From: an uncultured Eubacteriales bacterium
Lineage (GTDB): Bacteria > Bacillota > Clostridia > Lachnospirales > Lachnospiraceae
DNA: 36,385 nucleotides
Assembly (NCBI GenBank): GCA_900316715.1
Contig: ONEC01000033.1
Coordinates: 9,313 to 45,697 of the forward strand
Direction of reading: 5' to 3'
Part shown: piece after piece, positions 8,257-14,746 of the stretch
Layout: the number at the start of each line of letters is the position of its first letter
How positions within the stretch are numbered: the stretch's first letter is position 1
Notes under the pieces: generated by a model
Databases searched by the model: none
What the model was told of the DNA's origin: nothing
What the model saw: the letters and a program-made list of their open reading frames with translations, nothing else
Translations under genes and position numbers: made by a program

Positions 8257-10344
8257 ATGATAAGACAACTTGATCAGAAAACTATAGATAAGATTGCAGC
8301 AGGAGAGGTTATTGAAAGACCTCTTTCTGTTGTTAAGGAACTTGTAGAGAATTCCGTAGATGCCGGTTCCACAAGAATCACTGTTGAGATCCGTGACGGC
8401 GGTATAGATACTATTAGAGTTACGGATAATGGATGTGGTATTGATAAGGATGAAGTAAGAACTGCTTATCTTTCCCATGCCACAAGTAAGCTTCAAACCG
8501 CTGAGGATCTGGTAGGAATCGGAACTCTTGGCTTCAGAGGTGAAGCTCTTTCGACTATCGCAGCAGTAACCCGTACAGAAATGGTTACCAAGACTCATGA
8601 CAGTATGGTAGGCGTTAAATACGTTATTAACGGTGGCGTAGAAGAAGAACTTACAGAAGTCGGTGCACCGGATGGTACGACCATCATTTCCAAGAATATT
8701 TTCTATAATACACCTGCTCGTCTTAAGTTCTTAAAGACTCCGATGACAGAAGGTTCCTATATTTCTGACCTTATAAATCATATGGCTCTTGCCAACCCGG
8801 AGATTGCATTTAAACTTATATCCAACGGCAAGACCCTTATATCTACTTCCGGTGACGGACGTCTCAAAGAGACAATCTATGCTCTTTATGGAAGTGATAT
8901 TACCAAATCCATACTTCCGGTGGACTATACCTGCGGAAATATACATATAACCGGTTATATCGGTAAGCCTTTCTTATCTAAAGGCAACAGAAGCTTTGAA
9001 AATTACTTCGTTAATAAGAGATATATAAAGAGTTCTGTTATTAACACCGCTATAGAAGAGGCCTATAAGACCTATGTTATGCAGCATAGATTCCCGTTCA
9101 CGGTTCTTTTCCTTGAGCTTGATCCGGAAAGCTGCGATGTTAACATTCATCCGGCAAAACGTGAATTCAGATACTCAAATGAGAAGGAGCTTTTCCATTC
9201 TGTATTCCATGCAGTTCATGATACACTGCAGGAGAAGCATGAACTGATTCCTGATGCAGAAGCAGACTATAAGCAGCGTGAGAAGATTTACACGCCTCTT
9301 AAGTCTGAACCTGTGGCCCCTAAGGCTTCAACCGCAGATGCAGATGTTACAACCATGCTTGATGCGATACTTCCTAAGGATTATCGCGAAAAGCTGATGA
9401 GTAAGGCAGAAGAATCAGCAGAGAATGCTTCTCAGAGCTCAGAAACGACCGAATCAGCCACAACAGGTACGGTTTCAGCCAACGCTGTTGAAGAGACAGC
9501 CGTCACAAGTACAGCAAAGGACGCTCTTTCCAACGGAAGTTACTCAATCTTTAACAGTATTCTTCCAAAGGAGTATAAAGCTCAGAATGCGTCCCGCGAG
9601 GAATTTGTCAAGGAAGAGAGCTCATTCAGTACCCAGAGGTCATCCGAGACTGTTCAGGCGGGAGCAGTAGAGACTGTTCCGACAGACGCAAGAGAGAGTG
9701 TTCAGCAGGGCACACAGCAGGAGCTCCAGCTAGGTACAGCCCAATACCTTTCTAAAGAAGCGCTTTCAAAGCATATTATAATTGGCCAGGTATTTAAGAC
9801 CTACTGGCTCACAGAATATAACAATGAACTTTACATCATGGATCAGCATGCAGCTCATGAGAAGGTGAACTACGAGACATATCTTGCCGAGTTCAAAGAA
9901 CGCCGCATAGAGTCTCAGCAGCTGTTCCCTCCAATGATGATTACTTTATCCGCAGCTGAGAAGGCTGCCGTGATGGATAATATAGATTATTTCACGAAGT
10001 CAGGTTTTGAACTTGAAGACTTTGGTGGAAATGAAGTAAAGATAACTTCAATACCTATCAACCTTATCGGACTTGGTGCAAGAGATATTTTCCTGGAGTT
10101 TGCCGAATATCTTTCAAATGGTATAACAGGCCTTACAGAAGATATCTTTGTAAGAAAACTTGCAACCATGGGCTGTAAAGCAGCCATAAAGGGAAATCAG
10201 GAGATATCAAGAAGTGAAGCTGAAACTCTTATAGAGAAGCTTCTGACCCTTGATAATCCATATACCTGCCCGCATGGACGTCCGACTATTATCAGAATAT
10301 CTAAGGAGGAGCTTGAGAAGAAGTTCAAGCGAATTGTTGAATGA
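8257..10344 (+). CDS. mutL: DNA mismatch repair endonuclease MutL
   Basis: MutL couples mismatch recognition to strand incision. The N-terminal GHKL ATPase (about 1-330) shows ELVENSVDAG, DNGCGI and GFRGEALSTIAAV. A poorly conserved Ser/Thr/Glu/Gln-rich linker spans roughly residues 340-500. The C-terminal endonuclease domain carries DQHAAHEKVNYE from Asp529, the DQHA-x2-E-x4-E metal-binding motif of MutL proteins from organisms without MutH, with GCKAAIKGNQ and CPHGRP after it. The enzyme should therefore nick DNA itself. The gene starts 10 nt after mutS and overlaps miaA by ATGA. The 695-residue length is ordinary for Clostridia. Confidence 0.97.
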   Translation: MIRQLDQKTIDKIAAGEVIERPLSVVKELVENSVDAGSTRITVEIRDGGIDTIRVTDNGCGIDKDEVRTAYLSHATSKLQTAEDLVGIGTLGFRGEALSTIAAVTRTEMVTKTHDSMVGVKYVINGGVEEELTEVGAPDGTTIISKNIFYNTPARLKFLKTPMTEGSYISDLINHMALANPEIAFKLISNGKTLISTSGDGRLKETIYALYGSDITKSILPVDYTCGNIHITGYIGKPFLSKGNRSFENYFVNKRYIKSSVINTAIEEAYKTYVMQHRFPFTVLFLELDPESCDVNIHPAKREFRYSNEKELFHSVFHAVHDTLQEKHELIPDAEADYKQREKIYTPLKSEPVAPKASTADADVTTMLDAILPKDYREKLMSKAEESAENASQSSETTESATTGTVSANAVEETAVTSTAKDALSNGSYSIFNSILPKEYKAQNASREEFVKEESSFSTQRSSETVQAGAVETVPTDARESVQQGTQQELQLGTAQYLSKEALSKHIIIGQVFKTYWLTEYNNELYIMDQHAAHEKVNYETYLAEFKERRIESQQLFPPMMITLSAAEKAAVMDNIDYFTKSGFELEDFGGNEVKITSIPINLIGLGARDIFLEFAEYLSNGITGLTEDIFVRKLATMGCKAAIKGNQEISRSEAETLIEKLLTLDNPYTCPHGRPTIIRISKEELEKKFKRIVE

Positions 10345-11288
10345 GTAATCGTCCTCTTATTATACTTACCGGTCCTACAGCTGCCGGTAAAACGGACATT
10401 TCAATAAGACTTGCAGAAAAACTTGGCGGAGAGATAATCTCCGCCGATTCTATGCAGGTGTATCGAAGAATGGATATAGGTACTGCCAAGATCCGTAAAG
10501 AAGAGATGAATGGTATCCCTCATCATCTTATTGATGTTCTTGAACCTACAGAACCTTTCAATGTTTCTGTATTTAAAGAACTTGCATTACGGGCCACAGA
10601 TGATATATACTCCCGTGGGAAGATTCCTATCATGGTTGGCGGAACCGGCTTCTATATTCAGGCACTTCTATATGATATCGATTTCTCCGAAGAGCATTCC
10701 GATGGATATAGAGAGTCCATGGAACTGATTGCAGCAGAGCCTGGAGGCCCTGATAAACTCTTTGAGGAACTCCGCTCAGTTGATCCGGCATCCTGTGAGA
10801 TCATTCATAAGAACAATGTTAAAAAGGTCATAAGAGCTCTTGAGTTCTATCATTATAACGGAACCCCAATATCTGAACATAACTCTGTTCAGCGGGAGAA
10901 GTCTTCGGCTTATGACTCAATGTACCTCGTTCTTACCATGGATAGAGAGAAGCTATACAACCGTATAGAGAAGAGAGTAGATATCATGATGGAAAACGGG
11001 CTTGTTGAAGAAGTCCGTGGACTTATTGAAGAAGGTCTTGATGATACCTATATATCCATGCAGGGTATTGGATATAAAGAAGTTTATGAGTATCTTAAAG
11101 GTAAATGTACTCTTGAAGATGCAATATATAACATAAAGCAGAATACACGTCACTTTGCAAAACGCCAGCTCACCTGGTTCAGACGTGAAAAAGAAGTCAT
11201 ATGGATAGATAAAGATACCTTCTCATCTGATGAGGAGATAGCTGACCATATAGTAGATTTATGGAGGAATAAACATGCAGGAGAGTAA
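10341..11288 (+). CDS. miaA: tRNA dimethylallyltransferase MiaA
   Basis: MiaA transfers a dimethylallyl group from DMAPP to N6 of adenosine-37 in UNN-decoding tRNAs. The 315-residue product has the P-loop GPTAAGKT at 11-18, then ISADSMQVYRRMDIGTAK (the DSxQ substrate motif) and HHLIDVLEPTEPFNVSVF. Near the end are GIGYKEVYEYL and NTRHFAKRQLTWFRR, both typical. It overlaps mutL by ATGA and the next gene by 14 nt. MiaB, upstream in the same run, acts on its product. Confidence 0.96.
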   Translation: MSNRPLIILTGPTAAGKTDISIRLAEKLGGEIISADSMQVYRRMDIGTAKIRKEEMNGIPHHLIDVLEPTEPFNVSVFKELALRATDDIYSRGKIPIMVGGTGFYIQALLYDIDFSEEHSDGYRESMELIAAEPGGPDKLFEELRSVDPASCEIIHKNNVKKVIRALEFYHYNGTPISEHNSVQREKSSAYDSMYLVLTMDREKLYNRIEKRVDIMMENGLVEEVRGLIEEGLDDTYISMQGIGYKEVYEYLKGKCTLEDAIYNIKQNTRHFAKRQLTWFRREKEVIWIDKDTFSSDEEIADHIVDLWRNKHAGE

Positions 11289-12570
11289 CAAACTGCTTAA
11301 AGATTTTTATATTGAATCAGGAATTGATCCGGAGGTTTTTGATCTTTGTCAGAATATAGAAGAAAAACTTGCCGATCAGTTTGATGAGATAGACCGTATT
11401 GCTGAATATAACCAGCTTAAGGTTCTTCGTGCAATGCAGAAAAACAGATTTGCTGAAGAACATCTCTATGGTACTACAGGTTACGGATATAACGATCTCG
11501 GAAGAGACACCCTTGAGAAGATATATGCCGATGTATTCCACACGGAAGATGCCCTTGTAAGGCCTCAGATTACCTGTGGAACTCATGCACTTTATCTTGC
11601 ATTATCAGGAAATCTCAGACCGGGAGATGAAATGCTCTCCATAGCAGGTAAGGTATATGATACTCTTCAGGGAGTTATCGGTGTCAGAGAAACCCCGGGT
11701 TCCCTTGCTGAGTTTGGAATCACATATAGTCAGGTTGAACTTCTGCCTGATGGCGGCTGGGATTTCCCGGCAATCAAGGAAGCTCTTAAGAATGAGAAAA
11801 TCCGTCTTGTTGAGATTCAGCGTTCAAAGGGATATGATACAAGACCATCCCTTTCAGTTGAAGCCATCGGTGAAGCCATAAGCTTTGTTAAGAAGGAACG
11901 TCCTGACATAATAATCATGGTAGATAACTGCTACGGTGAATTTGTAGAAACTATAGAGCCATCCGATGTAGGCGCTGATATGATCGTAGGTTCTCTTATC
12001 AAGAATCCTGGCGGCGGTCTTGCTCCGATCGGAGGATATATCTGTGGAACATCAGAATGTATATCAAGATGTGCTGCAAGGCTTACAACTCCCGGACTTG
12101 AGAAGGAAGTTGGTGCATCCCTCGGTGTAACAAGAGAGTTCTCCCAGGGACTTTTCCTCTCACCTGTTGTAACTGCTGCAGCCCTTAAGGGTGCTGTACT
12201 TGCCGCTAACATATTTGAACATCTTGGTTTCGAAGCCATTCCTTCTTCAAAAGAGAAGAGAGTGGATATTATAGAATCTGTAATACTTAAGAAGCCTGAG
12301 CTTCTCTGTGCCTTCTGTGAAGGTATTCAGGAAGCCGCTCCTGTCGACAGCTATGTTAAGCCTGTTCCATGGGCTATGCCTGGATATGACAGCGATGTCA
12401 TTATGGCTGCCGGTGCATTTGTATCAGGAGCTTCCATCGAGCTTTCAGCAGATGGTCCTCTTAAGGAGCCTTATGCCGTATATTTCCAGGGCGGACTCAC
12501 ATATCCTCATGCTAAGGCAGGTATCATGAGAGCTGCTGATAAGGTTATCAAAGCTATGAAAGCAGAGTAA
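11275..12570 (+). CDS. PLP-dependent lyase-like protein of the 'methionine gamma-lyase family / aluminium resistance' type (YnbB-like)
   Basis: The 431-residue protein belongs to the fold-type I PLP enzymes annotated as methionine gamma-lyase family or aluminium resistance protein (Bacillus YnbB). Visible blocks are YGYNDLGRDTLEKIYADVF, ITCGTHALYLAL, VDNCYGEFVE and GSLIKNPGGGLAPIGGYI, where Lys243 is the probable PLP Schiff-base lysine. True catalytic activity of this family is not well established, so the substrate should not be assumed. The gene begins 14 nt inside miaA, repeating a conserved Firmicutes neighbourhood. No hairpin terminator is visible after its stop; a new promoter appears before radC. 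Confidence 0.88.
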   Translation: MQESNKLLKDFYIESGIDPEVFDLCQNIEEKLADQFDEIDRIAEYNQLKVLRAMQKNRFAEEHLYGTTGYGYNDLGRDTLEKIYADVFHTEDALVRPQITCGTHALYLALSGNLRPGDEMLSIAGKVYDTLQGVIGVRETPGSLAEFGITYSQVELLPDGGWDFPAIKEALKNEKIRLVEIQRSKGYDTRPSLSVEAIGEAISFVKKERPDIIIMVDNCYGEFVETIEPSDVGADMIVGSLIKNPGGGLAPIGGYICGTSECISRCAARLTTPGLEKEVGASLGVTREFSQGLFLSPVVTAAALKGAVLAANIFEHLGFEAIPSSKEKRVDIIESVILKKPELLCAFCEGIQEAAPVDSYVKPVPWAMPGYDSDVIMAAGAFVSGASIELSADGPLKEPYAVYFQGGLTYPHAKAGIMRAADKVIKAMKAE

Positions 12571-12598
12571 ACCTTAATAAAATCTAAAAACACGTAAT

Positions 12599-12670
12599 TT
12601 GACAATTGTGATATAATATATACCCGTTGTAATCAGCATAGCTTATTACAATCCACTTTATGATCACAAT
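12599..12670 (+). promoter_or_regulatory. Promoter region with nested inverted repeats before radC
   Basis: A perfect TATAAT at 12612-12617 preceded by TG-A forms an extended -10 (TGATATAAT, 12609-12617). A TTGACA at 12599-12604 is only 7 nt upstream of it, so it cannot be its -35. Two nested perfect inverted repeats lie here: ATTGTGAT at 12605-12612 with ATCACAAT at 12663-12670, and inside it TTGTAAT at 12627-12633 with ATTACAA at 12645-12651. The outer left arm touches the -10 and the outer right arm ends immediately before the radC ATG. It could be a two-site operator or an RNA structure in the leader. The assignment of a promoter is an inference. Confidence 0.5.
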
Positions 12671-13363
12671 ATGAATAGTTTAAGAATTAAGGATATGGCT
12701 GAAAGTGAGAAGCCCGTTGAGAAGCTTCTTACCTATGGCGCAGAAGTTATGTCTGATGCAGAGCTTCTGGCCATCATACTCAGGACAGGCACCAAAGAAC
12801 ATAGTGCTATAGAACTGGCCCAGCTTATCCTTAACAGTAACCCTGTATATAAGGGACTTCCGGGTCTATGCTATACCAATCCGACTGAACTTATGAAGAT
12901 CAGCGGTGTCGGCCGGACCAAAGCGAGTCAGATACTTGCTCTGACAGAGCTTTCCAAGCGGCTTTCCTCTGAAAGCTTTAAGAATACGGTCCAGCTGAAC
13001 AGTTCAGAATCTGTTGCTTCTTATTTTATGGAGAAGACCAGATATCTGACCAGAGAAAGAGTATATGCACTCTTTATGTCTGCATCCAATGCGGTCATTA
13101 AGGAGATGCTGATATCTTCCGGCAGCATAGACAGATCCATAATATCAGTCAGGGATCTTTTTTCGGAGGCACTCAGATGCGATGCCGTATCTATGATAAT
13201 CCTCCATAATCATCCGTCAGGAAGCCCCGAGCCCAGTCTCGCAGATATTAATATATCGAAGAATATCAAGGAAGCAGGAGAGGTATTAGGTATCCGTCTC
13301 CTTGACCATATAATAACCGGAGACAGGGTTTATGTCAGTTTAAAGGAGCGCGAACTGCTTTGA
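12671..13363 (+). CDS. radC: RadC-family JAMM/MPN-domain protein
   Basis: The 230-residue protein has the RadC layout. A helix-hairpin-helix region (ISGVGRTKASQILALTEL) comes first, then a JAMM metalloprotease-like domain with HNHPSGSPEPSLAD, giving zinc ligands His179, His181 and Asp192. Despite the name, a DNA-repair role is doubtful from published work on the family, and the true function is unknown. The ATG follows an inverted-repeat arm and lacks an obvious Shine-Dalgarno sequence, which may mean weak or structured initiation. The N-terminal IKDMAESEKPVEKLL aligns with the usual RadC start, supporting this ATG. It lies next to mreC, as in many Firmicutes. Confidence 0.94.
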   Translation: MNSLRIKDMAESEKPVEKLLTYGAEVMSDAELLAIILRTGTKEHSAIELAQLILNSNPVYKGLPGLCYTNPTELMKISGVGRTKASQILALTELSKRLSSESFKNTVQLNSSESVASYFMEKTRYLTRERVYALFMSASNAVIKEMLISSGSIDRSIISVRDLFSEALRCDAVSMIILHNHPSGSPEPSLADINISKNIKEAGEVLGIRLLDHIITGDRVYVSLKERELL

Positions 13364-13458
13364 AGTTCAATTGGAATAAGGATATCAGTCCTAAATATTT
13401 ATATCTGGCACTATCAGTTATCTGCATAGATATCTGGCACTATCAGTTATCTGCATAG
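13360..13458 (+). pseudogene. mreC: Severed 5' end of mreC (32 codons then premature stop)
   Basis: A TTG at 13360 overlaps the radC stop as TTGA, with AGGAG at 13344-13348. It opens a frame reading LKFNWNKDISPKYLYLALSV, the expected cytoplasmic tail and first half of the MreC membrane helix. The frame ends at TAG 13456-13458 because the second copy of a 29-bp tandem duplication shifts it. Deleting one copy joins codon 23 directly to the GTG at 13458 and gives a 283-residue MreC with a continuous hydrophobic helix at about 13-31. The TAG overlaps that GTG as TAGTG, so reinitiation is conceivable. An assembly error is the alternative explanation. Confidence 0.8.
13401..13458 (+). repeat. Exact tandem duplication, 2 x 29 bp, inside mreC
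   Basis: Bases 13401-13429 and 13430-13458 are identical over 29 bp and directly adjacent; the unit begins ATATCTGGCAC and ends TGCATAG. Because 29 is not a multiple of three, the duplication shifts the mreC frame. The unit itself contains TATCTG twice (13402 and 13420 in copy 1), which could favour slippage. Flanking bases differ on each side, so the duplication is exactly two units. Confidence 0.98.
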
Positions 13459-14240
13459 TGCTTATTGTTGTGTCTGCCTTTAGTCCGGACAGCCTTCGTC
13501 CTATTAAAACTCTGACAGGAAAACTCATTGTTCCTCTTCAGAAGGGCGTAAATAATATCGGAGAATACATAGATGATAAACTTCAGGTATTCGGTGATAT
13601 AAGAGAGCTTAAGAAGGAGAACGAAGAGCTTAAGCAGCAGATCAGTGAATATCAGAAGGAGCTTAATCAGAACCAGGCAGAGCTTACTGAGCTTACAGAA
13701 CTCAGACGTCTCTATGATCTGGATGCTCTCTATCCTGATTATAATAAGACCGCAGCCAGAGTTTTCTCTGTTTCTGGCTCAAAATGGTTTAATGAGTTCT
13801 ATATAGATAAGGGTCTCAATGATAACGTATATGAGAACTGTAACGTGCTCTGTGATAACGGACTCCTTGGAATAGTTACAGAGTCCTATGCTGACTATGC
13901 AAAGGTCAGAGCTATCATTGATGATCATTCCTATATCACTGGAGAGATCGGTGTTAACGGAACTATCTGTACCGTAGAAGGCAGCCTGTCCACTATGGAA
14001 AACGGCTACATCCTTGGTGTGGATATTGATAAGAATGCCAATATTTCTCAAGGCGACAGAGTCATAACCTCAAACGTTTCCGACAGATACTTATACGGAA
14101 TCACCATAGGTTATGTTATTGATATTACTAATGATTCGAATAACCTTACGAAAACTGCCAAGATAGCACCATCCGTTGACTTCTCTGAGGTTAAGGATGT
14201 GTTCGTAATTTTAGACCGTAAGCAGGAAATATCGCACTAA
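13458..14240 (+). CDS. mreC: Rod-shape-determining protein MreC (main body, N-terminal anchor out of frame)
   Basis: MreC links the MreB cytoskeleton to the PBP2-RodA peptidoglycan synthase from outside the membrane. The body shows the conserved stretch from TGKLIVPLQKGVNNIGEYIDDK, a coiled coil at about residues 46-90 (LKKENEELKQQISEYQKEL), and the beta-domain with ARVFSVSGSKWFNEFYIDKG and DDHSYITGEIG. The open frame begins at GTG 13458 and gives 260 residues starting MLIVVSAF, with only half a membrane helix. The missing part lies upstream in another frame because of a 29-bp tandem duplication. It overlaps mreD by one base (TAATG). If translated from the GTG, it would probably lack a membrane anchor. 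Confidence 0.9.
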   Translation: MLIVVSAFSPDSLRPIKTLTGKLIVPLQKGVNNIGEYIDDKLQVFGDIRELKKENEELKQQISEYQKELNQNQAELTELTELRRLYDLDALYPDYNKTAARVFSVSGSKWFNEFYIDKGLNDNVYENCNVLCDNGLLGIVTESYADYAKVRAIIDDHSYITGEIGVNGTICTVEGSLSTMENGYILGVDIDKNANISQGDRVITSNVSDRYLYGITIGYVIDITNDSNNLTKTAKIAPSVDFSEVKDVFVILDRKQEISH

Positions 14241-14746
14241 TGAGACGAGTTATTACTATATTCATTTTAATAATCATATCGTTTCTGTTTCAGACAACGA
14301 TTCTTTCCTTCCATGATGCAGCAGGCTTTTCCCCAAATCTCCTGATGATCATAACCATGTCATTCGGCGTTATGAGAGGTAGACGAGAGGGAATGCTCAC
14401 CGGTCTTGTATCGGGCTTTTTTATGGATGTCTTTTTTAATACCCTGTTAGGCCCATATATGCTGCTTTATATGACTATCGGATACATCAATGGCTTTTTC
14501 CACAAGAGTTTTATTCTGGAAAATGCACTTCTTCCTGTACTCATCATGTTTGCAGATGAGATTACATTTAACACTGTTGTATTCATAGCCACATATCTTG
14601 TGAGAAACAGGACAGATTATCTGTATTTCTTCGTGCATGTCATCATGCCTGAGACAGTAGCTACGATAATCTTTACAGTTATAATCTATAGAATTTACGT
14701 TAAGGTCAATAAATCTCTTAAAAAGAGGGTTAGTGAGAAAAGATGA
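14240..14746 (+). CDS. mreD: Rod-shape-determining membrane protein MreD
   Basis: The 168-residue protein is almost wholly hydrophobic, with about five predicted membrane helices and short basic loops. It matches MreD, the integral-membrane partner of MreC and PBP2-RodA. The stretch FSPNLLMIITMSFGVMRGR followed by MLTGLVSGFFMDVFF is typical of the family. Its start overlaps the mreC stop as TAATG and its stop overlaps the PBP2 start as ATGA, so its translation depends on the upstream mreC frame. The basic tail KSLKKRVSEKR should be cytoplasmic. Confidence 0.9.
   Translation: MRRVITIFILIIISFLFQTTILSFHDAAGFSPNLLMIITMSFGVMRGRREGMLTGLVSGFFMDVFFNTLLGPYMLLYMTIGYINGFFHKSFILENALLPVLIMFADEITFNTVVFIATYLVRNRTDYLYFFVHVIMPETVATIIFTVIIYRIYVKVNKSLKKRVSEKR

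Noticed and set aside
9310-9760. Low-complexity segment in mutL as a possible insertion
   Set aside because: The frame is uninterrupted and a variable Ser/Thr/Glu-rich linker at this place is normal for MutL.
12599-12617. Canonical TTGACA/TATAAT promoter
   Set aside because: The two boxes are only 7 nt apart; only the extended -10 is credible.
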